Assembly (NCBI GenBank): GCA_963707975.1
Contig: OY970177.1
Span: 1,550,001 to 1,614,000, forward strand
Direction of reading: 5' to 3'
Source of the DNA: CAVVXX01 sp963707975
GTDB taxonomy: Bacteria; Pseudomonadota; Alphaproteobacteria; Micropepsales; Micropepsaceae
Length of the DNA stretch: 64,000 bases
The notes beneath the pieces were generated by a model. That model saw nothing but the letters and a program-made list of their open reading frames with translations. It was not told where the DNA came from and did not search any database. Shown here piece after piece: positions 25,359-36,560 of this stretch. Each line of letters starts with the position of its first letter. The first letter of the stretch is position 1. A program made the position numbers and the translations under genes.

Positions 25359-27008
25359 TTACCTGGCCATAACGTGAGCAATGGCGGCCTGGGCGTCGCG
25401 CTCAATCTGCGCGAGGTGAGCTTCGCTGCGGAAGCTTTCGGCGTAAATCTTGTAGACGTCTTCGGTCCCCGAAGGGCGCGCGGCGAACCATCCGTTCTTG
25501 GCAATCACCTTGATTCCACCAATCGGCTGATTGTTGCCAGGTGCGCGGGTCAATTTCGCCTCGATCGGTTCTCCGGCTAGCTCTTTAGCCTCAAGGCGTT
25601 CGACGGTAAGGGTCTCGAGCAACTTCTTCTGTTCCCGCGAAGCAGGCGCATCGTTCCGCTTGTAGAAGGATTTTCCGAGATTGCGCGTGATCGATTCGTA
25701 GAACTTGTTTGGGTCCTTACCGGTACGCGCGGTAATCTCGGCCGCGATCAAGCCAAGGGTTAGGCCATCCTTGTCAGTCGTCCACACAGAGCCGTCCCGC
25801 CGCAAAAATGATGCACCGGCGCTCTCCTCGCCGCCGAAACCAAGCGCTCCATCAATTAGACCTGCGCTGAACCATTTGAATCCCACTGGCATCTCGATGA
25901 GCTTGCGCCCCAGCTCTGTGGTTACTCGGTCGATCATTCCGCTTGAGACCACCGTCTTTCCTACAGCGCAGTCAGCGCGCCACTTTGGCCGGTTTCGGTA
26001 CAAATAAGAAATCGCAGCAGCAAGATAATAATTCGGATTCATCAACCCGGTCATCGGGCAAACGATGCCGTGGCGGTCCGCATCAGTATCATTGGCGAAG
26101 GCGATATCAAATTTGTTGCGGATCGCAATAAGCCGATTCATTGCATAAGGTGACGAGCAATCCATCCGAATTTTGCCGTCCCAATCGAAGGTCATGAAGC
26201 GGAATGTCGGATCAATGGCATCGTTCACCACTGTCGCTGTGATCTTGTAACGCTCGATGATGGGGTACCAATAATGAACCGCTGCGCCCCCTAGCGGATC
26301 AATCCCGATACGCACGCCGGACGAACGAATAGCCTCCATATCGATGACATTGGCTAGGTCTTTGACATATGGCGTGATGTAATCCTGGGCGTGGACACAG
26401 GCTGTTTTGTATGCGCGTTCGAAAGGAATGCGCCGCACGCCCTCGAGCTTCTTGGAGAGAATTTCGTTCGCGGTCTTCTCGATCCACCCGGTTACATCGA
26501 CATCCGCTGGGCCGCCATTGGAGGGATTGTATTTGAACCCTCCTTCGTCGGGTGGATTGTGCGACGGGCTAATAACGATCCCATCGGCTAGACCTGTCTT
26601 GCGGGCGCGATTGTAAGTCAGGATCGCATGCGAGATCACCGGCGTCGGCGTGTATCCCTGATATTCGTCCACCATGGTTTCCACGCCATTGGCGGCAAGC
26701 ACTTCGAGCGCACTCGCGAAAGCGGGCTCGGATAGCGCATGCGTGTCTGTACCCAGAAAAAGCGGCCCGTCGATTCCCTTGTGACGCCGGTACATACAGA
26801 CCGCCTGACTGATGGCCAGGATATGCGCTTCATTGAACGCGGCCGCGAATGCCGAACCACGATGTCCCGACGTTCCGAAGGAAACTCGCTGCGAGGGGAT
26901 CGAAAGGTCTGGCACCAGAGAGAAATAGGCGGTCACCAATCGTGGAATATTGGCCAGCATTGACGGCGGGACCGGTTGGCCTGCGAGAGGGCTTATGTTT
27001 TCGGGCAT
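25359..27008 (-). CDS. pgm: Phosphoglucomutase (alpha-D-glucose specific)
   Basis: A 549-aa enzyme interconverting glucose 6-phosphate and glucose 1-phosphate. Family marks are the phosphoserine loop FGTSGHRGS, the metal-binding loop ANDTDADRHGI, the sugar-binding GFGGEESAGASF and the C-terminal phosphate-binding RPSGTEDVYKIYAESF. The TSGHRG form and length match E. coli Pgm and not the shorter bacterial PMM/PGM. It is the last gene of the operon, 13 nt after ndvB, and would supply glucose 1-phosphate for the UDP-glucose that the glucan synthase uses. Confidence 0.95.
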   Translation of the reverse strand: MPENISPLAGQPVPPSMLANIPRLVTAYFSLVPDLSIPSQRVSFGTSGHRGSAFAAAFNEAHILAISQAVCMYRRHKGIDGPLFLGTDTHALSEPAFASALEVLAANGVETMVDEYQGYTPTPVISHAILTYNRARKTGLADGIVISPSHNPPDEGGFKYNPSNGGPADVDVTGWIEKTANEILSKKLEGVRRIPFERAYKTACVHAQDYITPYVKDLANVIDMEAIRSSGVRIGIDPLGGAAVHYWYPIIERYKITATVVNDAIDPTFRFMTFDWDGKIRMDCSSPYAMNRLIAIRNKFDIAFANDTDADRHGIVCPMTGLMNPNYYLAAAISYLYRNRPKWRADCAVGKTVVSSGMIDRVTTELGRKLIEMPVGFKWFSAGLIDGALGFGGEESAGASFLRRDGSVWTTDKDGLTLGLIAAEITARTGKDPNKFYESITRNLGKSFYKRNDAPASREQKKLLETLTVERLEAKELAGEPIEAKLTRAPGNNQPIGGIKVIAKNGWFAARPSGTEDVYKIYAESFRSEAHLAQIERDAQAAIAHVMAR

Positions 27009-27021
27009 ACCATTCTCGTGC

Positions 27022-30000
27022 TCATCCTAGAACGACCTTCACCTGGTGAGTGGCGCTATCATCAACCAAGGGGATAAGTGATTTCCTGTTTCCGGTTAGC
27101 ATCTCGCCATCGAGTTTAGTGGCCAGAACCCCGCGACAGACTCCGAGTGGATTTTCAACCGAAATCGCGTAGTGCGAGGAACGATAACGGAAGGTGATCT
27201 CGAAGCCTGGCCATCCACACGGGATGCAAGGATCGAACTCCAGATTCGTACCCTGCACACGAAACCCTAGCATCCATTCGAGCGCTACGCGGTACATCCA
27301 TCCGGCTGAGCCAGTATACCAAGTCCATCCACCGCGTCCGACATGTGGCGGCATGGAGTAGAGATCAGCGCAGGTCACATAAGGCTCGACCTTGTAACGA
27401 TGAACTTCCATGCTGTTGTCGGAATGGTTTATTGGGTTCAATATCGATAGTAATTCGTATGCTTTGTCGCCCTCTCCCTGTATCGCAAACGCCATTACGC
27501 CCCAGAGCGCGCCATGCGTATATTGTCCACCGTTTTCGCGGATACCTGGCGGATAAGCCGCGATATAGCCCGGGTCATGGGCGGGATTATCGAATGGCGG
27601 TGTTAAGAGCAGCGACAATTTTTCATCCCGCCGCACGAGATATTTTTCCACAGCCGCCATTGCGCGTTTCGCGCGTGATAATTCGGCGGCATGGGAGATA
27701 ACGGCCCAGGATTGCGCGATCGAATCAATCCGGCACTCAATATTGGAGACGGAGCCGAGTGGTGTTCCATCGTCGAAATAGGCACGCCGATACCAGTCCC
27801 CATCCCACGCTTCTCGCTCTAGCGATTCCCTTAGCCTGCTCGCATATTGATGCCACCCAACGGCACGGTCCGCATTGTTATGATTTTCCGCTAAACTCGC
27901 GAACGAGATCAGCGTCGAATAAAGGAACCATCCTAGCCAAACACTTTCACCCTTTCCGCCTTCACCCACCCGATTCATTCCATCGTTCCAATCGCCACTC
28001 CTCATTAACGGAAGACCGTGTGTGCCAGTTGCTAAGCTTGTGTCGAGCGCAAGCGCGCAATGCTCGAATAAACTCTCTCGTTTATTGGAAATTGTTGGTT
28101 GAAAGAACGCATCCCGTTGGTCTTCTTGAAGTACAGGTCCTTCTAGATAAGGAACCATCTCCGTTAGAACCGCCACATCGCCTGTGACCTGGACATAATG
28201 CGCCACCGCATAGACAAGCCAACATCGATCATCGGAGACGCGAGTGCGAATACCACGTTCGGATTCAGGTGACCACCAATGCTGAACATCGCCTTCAATG
28301 AATTGTCGTGCGGCGGCGCGTAGCAGGTGTGCGCGTGCAATATCAGGCCGTGATACACAAAGCGCCATCACGTCCTGTATCTGGTCGCGGAAACCGTACG
28401 CGCCGCTCGCCTGATAGAATCCAGTACGCGCCCAGACGCGGCATGCCAACGTTTGATACGGCAGCCAACGGTTCAAAAGAATGTCCAGTGAGCGGTCGGG
28501 AGTTTTCACCTGCACCGTTCCAAGAATTTGTTCCCATTGCCGCGTCACCTCTGCTAGCACCGCATCGAGATCAGCCTCGCGATATTTTGAGAGCAAGACT
28601 TCCGCTTCCGGCTTTGTAGCTGCCTGACCAAGAAAGAAGACAATCTCAGTGACGCCGGTGGCGCTGAGCCGGATAGGCGTTTGCAGAGCGCCACAGGGAT
28701 CGAGTGCGGGACCGACTCGATTAGAGAAACTGGTCCCTGAAACGAGGCCTAGCGGCCGATCTAGACCCCCATCGCGACCAATGAATTCCGTTCTGTCGCC
28801 CGTCCAAGCCGTTTGTCGGCCGTTCATGTCTGCGAACGCAATTCTTTCACCGAACTGGTCGTTCCAAGGGTTCTGAGCAAACATCGCGCCGGTTTTGGAA
28901 TTGATTTCGGTGACAACGTAGGGCGCTGTTACAGTGCGATTTCCGCCGAGCACCCATTCCACATAAGCCGTGACCGAAAGGTGCCTTTCGCGTCCTGAAT
29001 GATTGGTTATTTTCAGTCGCGAAATCTTGATCGGATCATTAACCGGCACGTACTGCAGAAGCTCGAGCGATATCCCATGTGAGGCATGTTCGAAGCGGCT
29101 ATAGCCTTGTCCGTGTCCGATTGAATAAGCCGTACCCTTCTCGCGTATGGGGAGTGCAGTCGGCCCCCACACGTCGCCATTTTCCTCATCGCGCACATAG
29201 ATTACCTCACCAGGCATGTCGCCAACGGGATCGTTCGACCATGGTGTAAGCTGGTTCTGTTGGCTATTGAGCGCCCAAGTGAATCCACTCCCGTCGGTTG
29301 ACACGAGGAATCCAAACGAGGGATTGGCGATAATGTTGCCCCAAGGAACGGGCGTGCGCTCATTGCCTTTAAGTACCGTTAGGTATTCGCTGCCGTTCTT
29401 CGCGAAGCCGCCCAGTCCGTTGAAGTATTCCATTTCTGGTCGTGGCAAAGCTACTTCAGGCTCTGCGGGTAGAGATGCGCGTCTGAGCGGTGGCGCGCTC
29501 GCAGGCTTGAGGTCGCGTGCGCGATTGATCTGTTCCGCCAATGTGCCGCGGTTACCATGGAGCACGGCCCGAGCGGCAACTTGAAGCAACCCGCGAATTT
29601 CAGGAGCGATCAGATCGGCACGCAGCACAAACACCGCTCCTCGCGCGTCGTCGCTAGCGAGCTTTGGCATCGATTGATTCATGCGCACAAGTGCATCGAG
29701 CGCGATCTGCAGATCTTGAATATATGATGTGCCTCGCTCGTTTAGGATCACCAAATCGACTGCGAGCTGTTTTAGGCGCCAATATTCATGCGCGCGTAGA
29801 AGTTGACGCACGAGATTTAGATGGTCCTCTTCCTCAATCCGGACCAAAACGATAGGCAAATCGCCCGAAATACCTTGTGTCCATAACGTTGACGCTTTTC
29901 GCGCGCTGCGCTTGAGCATATCTGCGGGCGGACGCAGCGTGGGGTCGGAATAAAGAACATGATTTGCGAGGCGTTGAAACAGATGTGCTTCATCCGAACT

Positions 30001-33000
30001 GATACCGAGATGGCGAAGCTGCATTTGCGCTTGAGTCCAAGCCAGCGTTGTTGCCCGTTCGAACGCCATCGAATCGTGGTGCTTGTCGGCCAGATCTAGC
30101 ACGTCGTCACGCGAGGAAGCGGCCATGGTCCAAAATGCCACACGCGCTGTCGCGCCACGCGGTATGCGTACGTGTCGGCGCAAGCTGAAGATGGGATCAA
30201 GGACTGATCCTGCCGTGTTGGACAGCGGCCAGCCATCAGCGATGGCAGTCGGCGAGCGAAGGGTCTGCCCCCGCCCGAGAAAGCGCGCCCGGTCGGTTTC
30301 GAATTGCACGTCCCCGGAAGTTTCGCCCTCGACGACGGCGAGATGCGCCGCCCACACCCGCTGGTCACCTTGCGACCGCCGCCTACGCGTCGCGAGGATT
30401 GCGCCGAGATCTGGTGCAAACTCCGTCTCCACGAACAGTTTGGAGAAAGCAGGATGCGCCACGTCGTCCGTTTGCCGTGCTAAGGCAATCTCGGCATAGG
30501 AAGTCAACTCGATTTCACGCGTGCGGGCTCCATGGTTGGTAATTGAAATTCGGCGAACCTCTGCGTCGTCTTCTGGTGAAACCATGACTTCTAGAATCGT
30601 GGTAATGGTGGTGTCGCGCCGGATGATTTCGGCGCGGTCTTCGGAAAAAGTCACTTCGTAGCTATCTGGCTCAATTGCACTCGGTTGATAAGTGGCTGAC
30701 CAGGTCTCGCCACTGCGCACATCGCGCAAGAAGATATAGGCGCCCCAGCCATCACAGGTGGGATCCTCTCGCCAGCGCGTAACCGCGACGTCGCGCCATC
30801 GGCTGTAGCCAGACCCCGCAGCTGTCACCATTGTCGAATAACTTCCATTCGATAGGATGTGTGTACGAGGAACGCGCGAATGGGCAGAGGTGTAGCGACG
30901 TTGGATTTCCGGAACGAGGCTCGCGATCTCTGCGGCTTGTGTGGCCTGTTCCGGTGGCGGACGTGCCAGAGCGACATCGCGTGGCATACGTTCCTGAAGC
31001 AGAAGCTCGGTCGCCTGCACAATGGGCTCAGTGTGGAAACGCGCGCGCATTGCGCCGCCCTGAAGCGCATTTGCGATGCCCACCAAGGTCATTGCCTGAT
31101 GGTGAGCCATATAAGCGCGGATTACAGCGAATTGTTCGCCTTCACGCAGGCGCGCGCGTGTATAGTCCAGCGCCTCGTACCAGCCATAAGCGCCACGTGC
31201 GCCAATATGCGCCATGCGCTTGTAATTGCGGGCAGCAGCTGAGGGATCAATCATGGAGGCGAGACCGCTAGCATAAGGCGCGATTACGGTGCTCTGACTG
31301 AGCCCACGTTTATATCCGAGGTCTGGAACGCCGAAGCTCGAATATTGATAGGACTGCTTAATGTCACGCGCATTGTACTCCGATTCCGACATGCCCCAGG
31401 GCACCCCGAGCTCATCGCCGTATCGTTCTTGCCGCCGTACAACCAATCGGTTGGTTTGCTCCAACAGACTTCCAGCCGGCGCGCGCATCACCAGCGATGG
31501 CATCAAATATTCGAATATCGATCCCGACCAAGAGATCAACCCCGAACCGCCATCTATTGGCGTCAAAGTGCGTCCGAGCCGGAACCAATGCTTTGCCGGC
31601 AAATCGCCCTTAGCGATCGCGATGAAGCTAGCAAGCCGCGCCTCCGACGCCAGCAGGTCGTAATAATTCGAATCGAGGCTGCCGTCGGCACTTCGATAAC
31701 CAATGGAAAGGAGTTGGCGATCGGGATTGTACAGAAACCCGAATTCCATTGACATCGCCATTGACTTTGCGACATCGGCGAGCACCGTAAGCCGATGCGC
31801 CACCAGTTGTGATGCGCTTATTGATTTTTCGAATGCAATCATTAAGGCATCAAGGTTCTCCTTCGACCGTCCTTCTTCTCTTTCGTGCGCGAGAATTTCA
31901 ATCGCCGCATCACAATGCACAGGCAGCGTTGCCAGTGTCGGCATGGTGTCCAACTGCGAAGCAATCTCGTCACCCAACAAAGCATCATCGGCAATGAGGC
32001 TCGACCAAGGCATTATCAGTTCCAAGTCGCGGCGATGAGCGTGCACAGATGTACGTAACGCCTCCACCCAAACAATAAGTTCAGTCTCGGCGCTGGCGGC
32101 GTCGCCTCGTTGATTCAACCAAGAGCGCGCCAGTTCAGCGAGCGCATCAGCTCTTTGCGCCAGATCGCTCAGGTGGCAGGCAATAGCAGCCGGGTGCGAA
32201 GGCGCAAGCTGAAGTGCTGCGGCAAAGGCATCAATGGCAGATTCGAATTTCGCGTGGGCCACGGTTCGCGCATGCTCTTTTCCGAGCGGTCGCGAAGCCT
32301 CGCGCATAAGTGCCAGATTGTCTTGGAGGCCCGCTATACATTGCGGGTTGCCGATCGGAGCCGCGGCAATTTCGCGGCAGGCATTGCTCAGTGCGATCAG
32401 ATGGCCGGCGAGATTACCGCTATCCACTGATGAGATGTATTTTGGCTCCAGCGGATGAAGATCGCTAGTGTCGTACCAATTGTAGAAATGGCCCCGGAAC
32501 CGCTCCAGCTTTTCCATTGTGGACAGCGTTGCTTCTAGCCTCTCAACGGTGCCAAGCGTACCGAGCCAACCAAAATCACGGGCTGCCACGACAGACAGTA
32601 GATACAGGCCGAGATTAGTGGGAGACGTCCGGTGTGCGATTACCGGCTTCGGATCTTCCTGAAAATTGTCGGGCGGAAGCATGTTGTCTTCTACAGTGAC
32701 AAATGTTTCGAAGTACCGCCATGTGCGCCGCGCGATTAGTCGTAGTGCGAGAGCATCGTTTAGTGCCATCGACAAATGACCGGCCGCAGGTGCGGGCAGG
32801 CTCGCCCAACGCGCGACAATCGGCGATAGCACCCACAACACTGCGAACGGTGCAGCGATTGACCAAGTTCGATGACCGGCGAACATGATGAGCAACGCGA
32901 CAAAGGCCGCGAAGCCAGCACTCGCCGCGATCTGTGTTCTTAGGCTACGCTGGTCGAATTTGGAATCGTCACTGGTCTGAGCAGCCGTTACCCATTCGAG

Positions 33001-35829
33001 TAGACGACGGCGATGGATAAACAGGCGGAGAAGCGTTCGCGTAACCGCGTCTACCATCATCCAAGCCTGATGTGCAAGAAATGCAATCAGGAATGCGCTC
33101 TGCAACAAACCCAAAGCAAAATCGCCACGCAGCGCGCGCAGGTGATTGCGCAGTGAAATGTCTGCCCGGCGGGGCACGATGTCGGCGATACCCGGAAGTA
33201 AGGGCGGTAGCGCAATTGTCAACAGAATGAACGCAGTCCATATTTCTGCGACCTCCATGGGCTGCAACCACGCGATAAGCATAGCCAGAAGCGCTGCAGG
33301 CGCGGACAGAGAACGGCGCAGATTGTCGAGCAGTTTCCAGCGCCCCATCAGAGGGATTGTGGTTTTCCGCGAGTCGCCGCTCTCTTTGCGGCCAAAGCCG
33401 AAGATCCAGGGTAATAACTGCCAATCACCGCGCACCCAGCGATGCTGGCGTGCAGCAGCTACGCCGTAGCGCGAAGGAAATTCCTCGACCACTTCAATGT
33501 CGGAGGCCAAACCTGCCCGCGCGAATATCCCTTCCAACAGATCATGGCTGAGTACCGTGCTGTCGGGAATTTTCCCGAGTTGCGCAGCTTCGAAGGCGTC
33601 AACATCATAGATCCCTTTGCCGCAATAGGACCCCTCTTCGAATAGATCTTGGTACACATCGGAGACTGTGAGTGCGTAGGGATCAAGCCCGTTGGGGCCA
33701 GAAAATACGCGCTGGAATAAGGATCCTTCGCTGCCGATGGGCAGCGATGGTGTTACCCGCGGCTGCAGGATTGCGTGCCCCTGCACGATCAGACCGGTCT
33801 GCGGATCGAAGCGCGGCTGGTTGAGGGGATGCGCCAACTTTCCTACCAGCCGCCTTGCGGCTCCAATCGGCAAACGCGTATCGGCATCTATAGTGACTAC
33901 ATATCGGATGTCGGCAGGCAGTGAAGTTACCTGCCCATGTATTGCCACAAACGTCGTATCGGTGGCGCCACGAAGCAGGCGATTGAGTTCGTGAAGCTTT
34001 CCCCGCTTACGTTCCCAGCCAATCCACTTTCCTTCGCCCTCGTTCCAGACGCGTCGGCGATGCAGGAGAAAGAAACGGGCGCCATTCGGCCTCGGCCGAT
34101 AGAGTTCGTTCAGACGGCCTATGCCCCTAGCGGCTTCGTCGAGAAACAACTCATCGTCGGCGGCATGTTCGGTGTCTGCGTCGGACCAGTCTGTAAGCAA
34201 CGCAAAAACAAAATTGTCGTCTTGGTTAGAAAGATAATGAACTTCAAGGCGCTCAATTTGTTCTTCGATCACTGATCTACTGGTGAGCAGCGTTGGCACG
34301 ACGATGAGAGTGCGCAGATCTGCCGGAACACCTTCGCGCAGTTCCAAGCCAGGCAGGCGCATTGCGCCGATCAGTTGAGTGATGGCGCGATTCACAACCG
34401 CTGCCGCGACGTCAGATGCTGGAATTAAACCGACAATCGCCAGAATAATTAGAATCCAACCGCCAATTACAGCATGCGCAACGGTAAGCAACGCCAACCC
34501 AAGAACGATCATGGTGGCGAGGGCAATCATGCTTACATAACTTGTGACACCAAGATTAGAATTGAAGCGGAACAGCCATGTTCTGAACGACACACGGCAA
34601 CCGAGTTCCTTCTCAAAGCCTCGCCGGCCCTTCGCGATGAGAAAAAATCCTGGATCGCGCTCGCGGCATGCGGTGCAATCCTTATCGGTTGTTAGCTCGC
34701 CCGCTCGCTTTGCGGCCGCGATTGTGCGTCTAGCGACATCGACTTCGTCACGGCCCGAGCCGCGCGCCAATTCCTCGATAGCGCGGCGGTAGAGATCGCG
34801 CGTAGGAAAATCCATGGCCCCAAAATCACTGGCTTCGCGCAGCACGGCATCAACCGGGCTGACGCTTTCGAAAAACTCTGCCCAGTTGACCATCGATACA
34901 AGGCGCATGCTGGTGATCACATTGCGAACAGTCACATTCATCGCACTCTGGCTCTGGACTTCCTCGCGGACGATCTGGTCAGTGGTTGTTTCTTCTGTGC
35001 CTAGCCGCATATTTAGCCAGCGTAGCGCCGGTGTTGTGTTGGGATCACGGTCACGCAGTCGCTGGGCAAGTTGGACGGCGAACGCTGTCGACCATGGCAC
35101 TTGATTGAGGCTTTGTAAGATCGCCGTTGTCAGTTCGGCTTCGCGGCTTTCGACGCCCAAAATATTATCCGCTAGCGTGTCGGCTAATTGGCTCGCAGAA
35201 ATGCGCGCCACGATCGCATCGGCCAGACGGCGCAGATTCTCCACCAGCGTGATGCGCAAAGTGATCGCGATTGCCCAAAGTTCACCGATGGTCAGCGGCT
35301 GCACACGCTGATACGCCTCGACGAAACGGGTGATCTTCTGGATATCGAAAGCGCTGTCGGTATGAGCGACTAGGGCCCAAGCGATGCCGAACACACGAGG
35401 GAAGCCTTGCAATGGTCCCTCTGCCAGCTTCGGAAGATTGCGATAGAATCCGGGTGGAAGGTCGTCCTTGATCTCGCGGATCTGTTCGTCCACGATATGA
35501 AAATTGTCTAGCAACCATTCCGCTGCCGGCGTGATCGGCTGATGTGCAGCTGTCGCGCGGACGATGACACGATAGCACTCAGTCAGGACTCTGGTGTTGT
35601 CGTAGAGCCGTGGAGCGAGTCGGCGTCCTGTCTTGAGCTTTGGATCGATGCGCTGTGCTACGGCGAGACTTTCGGCATGCTGTTCGAGGCGCTCGATGCT
35701 GAAAAGTTCAGCACGAATAGGCGCCTCAGTGGCGGTTGGGGCCTCCGACAAACCCAAAGTGGTTCGCAAGCCTAAAATGTTCGCGCTGCTGTATGCTGAC
35801 CTTCTCGAACGAATAATCTCCCGGTTCAT
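27022..35829 (-). CDS. ndvB: Cyclic beta-1,2-glucan synthase
   Basis: A 2935-aa inner-membrane enzyme that initiates, elongates and cyclises beta-1,2-glucans from UDP-glucose; these act as periplasmic osmoprotectants and in host interaction. Order of parts: N-terminal region; membrane helices near residue 440 (IALATMIVLGLALLTVAHAV); a GT84 glycosyltransferase with VTIDADTRLP near 650 and the QxxRW motif (RQHRWVRGDWQLLPW) near 796; more membrane helices near 860-1020; a glucoamylase-like domain near 1430 (SGSIFEYLMPSLVM); a first carbohydrate-binding-like unit near 1680; and a C-terminal GH94 phosphorylase domain (NGLGGFAKNGSEYL near 2140, RSGDWNDGMNRVG near 2610, ENGGQYTHGALW) that trims chain length. 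Size is close to Brucella Cgs and Rhizobium NdvB. Start overlaps pgl by 4 nt. Confidence 0.95.
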   Translation of the reverse strand: MNREIIRSRRSAYSSANILGLRTTLGLSEAPTATEAPIRAELFSIERLEQHAESLAVAQRIDPKLKTGRRLAPRLYDNTRVLTECYRVIVRATAAHQPITPAAEWLLDNFHIVDEQIREIKDDLPPGFYRNLPKLAEGPLQGFPRVFGIAWALVAHTDSAFDIQKITRFVEAYQRVQPLTIGELWAIAITLRITLVENLRRLADAIVARISASQLADTLADNILGVESREAELTTAILQSLNQVPWSTAFAVQLAQRLRDRDPNTTPALRWLNMRLGTEETTTDQIVREEVQSQSAMNVTVRNVITSMRLVSMVNWAEFFESVSPVDAVLREASDFGAMDFPTRDLYRRAIEELARGSGRDEVDVARRTIAAAKRAGELTTDKDCTACRERDPGFFLIAKGRRGFEKELGCRVSFRTWLFRFNSNLGVTSYVSMIALATMIVLGLALLTVAHAVIGGWILIILAIVGLIPASDVAAAVVNRAITQLIGAMRLPGLELREGVPADLRTLIVVPTLLTSRSVIEEQIERLEVHYLSNQDDNFVFALLTDWSDADTEHAADDELFLDEAARGIGRLNELYRPRPNGARFFLLHRRRVWNEGEGKWIGWERKRGKLHELNRLLRGATDTTFVAIHGQVTSLPADIRYVVTIDADTRLPIGAARRLVGKLAHPLNQPRFDPQTGLIVQGHAILQPRVTPSLPIGSEGSLFQRVFSGPNGLDPYALTVSDVYQDLFEEGSYCGKGIYDVDAFEAAQLGKIPDSTVLSHDLLEGIFARAGLASDIEVVEEFPSRYGVAAARQHRWVRGDWQLLPWIFGFGRKESGDSRKTTIPLMGRWKLLDNLRRSLSAPAALLAMLIAWLQPMEVAEIWTAFILLTIALPPLLPGIADIVPRRADISLRNHLRALRGDFALGLLQSAFLIAFLAHQAWMMVDAVTRTLLRLFIHRRRLLEWVTAAQTSDDSKFDQRSLRTQIAASAGFAAFVALLIMFAGHRTWSIAAPFAVLWVLSPIVARWASLPAPAAGHLSMALNDALALRLIARRTWRYFETFVTVEDNMLPPDNFQEDPKPVIAHRTSPTNLGLYLLSVVAARDFGWLGTLGTVERLEATLSTMEKLERFRGHFYNWYDTSDLHPLEPKYISSVDSGNLAGHLIALSNACREIAAAPIGNPQCIAGLQDNLALMREASRPLGKEHARTVAHAKFESAIDAFAAALQLAPSHPAAIACHLSDLAQRADALAELARSWLNQRGDAASAETELIVWVEALRTSVHAHRRDLELIMPWSSLIADDALLGDEIASQLDTMPTLATLPVHCDAAIEILAHEREEGRSKENLDALMIAFEKSISASQLVAHRLTVLADVAKSMAMSMEFGFLYNPDRQLLSIGYRSADGSLDSNYYDLLASEARLASFIAIAKGDLPAKHWFRLGRTLTPIDGGSGLISWSGSIFEYLMPSLVMRAPAGSLLEQTNRLVVRRQERYGDELGVPWGMSESEYNARDIKQSYQYSSFGVPDLGYKRGLSQSTVIAPYASGLASMIDPSAAARNYKRMAHIGARGAYGWYEALDYTRARLREGEQFAVIRAYMAHHQAMTLVGIANALQGGAMRARFHTEPIVQATELLLQERMPRDVALARPPPEQATQAAEIASLVPEIQRRYTSAHSRVPRTHILSNGSYSTMVTAAGSGYSRWRDVAVTRWREDPTCDGWGAYIFLRDVRSGETWSATYQPSAIEPDSYEVTFSEDRAEIIRRDTTITTILEVMVSPEDDAEVRRISITNHGARTREIELTSYAEIALARQTDDVAHPAFSKLFVETEFAPDLGAILATRRRRSQGDQRVWAAHLAVVEGETSGDVQFETDRARFLGRGQTLRSPTAIADGWPLSNTAGSVLDPIFSLRRHVRIPRGATARVAFWTMAASSRDDVLDLADKHHDSMAFERATTLAWTQAQMQLRHLGISSDEAHLFQRLANHVLYSDPTLRPPADMLKRSARKASTLWTQGISGDLPIVLVRIEEEDHLNLVRQLLRAHEYWRLKQLAVDLVILNERGTSYIQDLQIALDALVRMNQSMPKLASDDARGAVFVLRADLIAPEIRGLLQVAARAVLHGNRGTLAEQINRARDLKPASAPPLRRASLPAEPEVALPRPEMEYFNGLGGFAKNGSEYLTVLKGNERTPVPWGNIIANPSFGFLVSTDGSGFTWALNSQQNQLTPWSNDPVGDMPGEVIYVRDEENGDVWGPTALPIREKGTAYSIGHGQGYSRFEHASHGISLELLQYVPVNDPIKISRLKITNHSGRERHLSVTAYVEWVLGGNRTVTAPYVVTEINSKTGAMFAQNPWNDQFGERIAFADMNGRQTAWTGDRTEFIGRDGGLDRPLGLVSGTSFSNRVGPALDPCGALQTPIRLSATGVTEIVFFLGQAATKPEAEVLLSKYREADLDAVLAEVTRQWEQILGTVQVKTPDRSLDILLNRWLPYQTLACRVWARTGFYQASGAYGFRDQIQDVMALCVSRPDIARAHLLRAAARQFIEGDVQHWWSPESERGIRTRVSDDRCWLVYAVAHYVQVTGDVAVLTEMVPYLEGPVLQEDQRDAFFQPTISNKRESLFEHCALALDTSLATGTHGLPLMRSGDWNDGMNRVGEGGKGESVWLGWFLYSTLISFASLAENHNNADRAVGWHQYASRLRESLEREAWDGDWYRRAYFDDGTPLGSVSNIECRIDSIAQSWAVISHAAELSRAKRAMAAVEKYLVRRDEKLSLLLTPPFDNPAHDPGYIAAYPPGIRENGGQYTHGALWGVMAFAIQGEGDKAYELLSILNPINHSDNSMEVHRYKVEPYVTCADLYSMPPHVGRGGWTWYTGSAGWMYRVALEWMLGFRVQGTNLEFDPCIPCGWPGFEITFRYRSSHYAISVENPLGVCRGVLATKLDGEMLTGNRKSLIPLVDDSATHQVKVVLG

Positions 35830-36560
35830 GTCTTGGCTCCCGCTGCTGCCTCGTCCACAAACCAGAATAATTCGCCGGATGGATGAAGACGCGCCGCCGG
35901 AAAATCCCCGTTGCCTGCTCGAAGCCGGCTAAAAATCGACCGCTTCTTATCACCCGTAATCAAGAAGGCTACATGACGGCCGCTCTCGAGCGCCGGATAA
36001 GTCAGAGTGATACGTGTTTCCGATTTTGCGTCAGTCGCCGCGGCGACCCACCGATCACGGACATGCAGCACACTCGTGCCAGCAAATAGCGAAGCCGTAT
36101 GCCCATCCGCGCCCAACCCCAAAAGGATTAGATCGAAAAGCGGTCTCTCTTTGGCGAGCCGGTCCGCGCCATAGAACGACATGAGTTCGCGCTCATAGGT
36201 AGCTGCCGCTGTTTCCGGCAACACATTTTCGGTGGAAATTGGATGGATATTTGCCAGAGGAATCGGCACACGCGACAGCATCGCCTCTCGCACCATCCGG
36301 TAATTGCTAAGCGGGCTGGTGTGAGACACGAACCGCTCGTCACCCCAAAACCAGTGCGCACGAGACCACGGGAAAGTCTCGCGGAAGGGTGGTCCAGCTA
36401 GTAGCTGGTAAAGTCGCCGCGGAGTAGAACCGCCGGAGAGTGCGACCGCAAACAGGCCATTCTTCGTATTCGCCAATTCAACCAGCCAATCCGCAACCCG
36501 ACGCGCCAACGCTTCCGGACCGGCCAGTATCTCAAGTTTAGCTGCCGCGGAACTCATCAT
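35826..36560 (-). CDS. pgl: 6-phosphogluconolactonase
   Basis: A 244-aa DevB/SOL-type lactonase that hydrolyses 6-phosphogluconolactone to 6-phosphogluconate, the second oxidative pentose phosphate step. Motifs: FAVALSGGSTPRRLYQLL, HWFWGDERFV, NYRMVREAML and the catalytic LILLGLGADGHTASLF. The start overlaps the preceding HAD gene by 4 nt and its own stop overlaps ndvB by 4 nt. The Met-Met start leaves the exact first codon open by one residue. Confidence 0.95.
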   Translation of the reverse strand: MMSSAAAKLEILAGPEALARRVADWLVELANTKNGLFAVALSGGSTPRRLYQLLAGPPFRETFPWSRAHWFWGDERFVSHTSPLSNYRMVREAMLSRVPIPLANIHPISTENVLPETAAATYERELMSFYGADRLAKERPLFDLILLGLGADGHTASLFAGTSVLHVRDRWVAAATDAKSETRITLTYPALESGRHVAFLITGDKKRSIFSRLRAGNGDFPAARLHPSGELFWFVDEAAAGAKT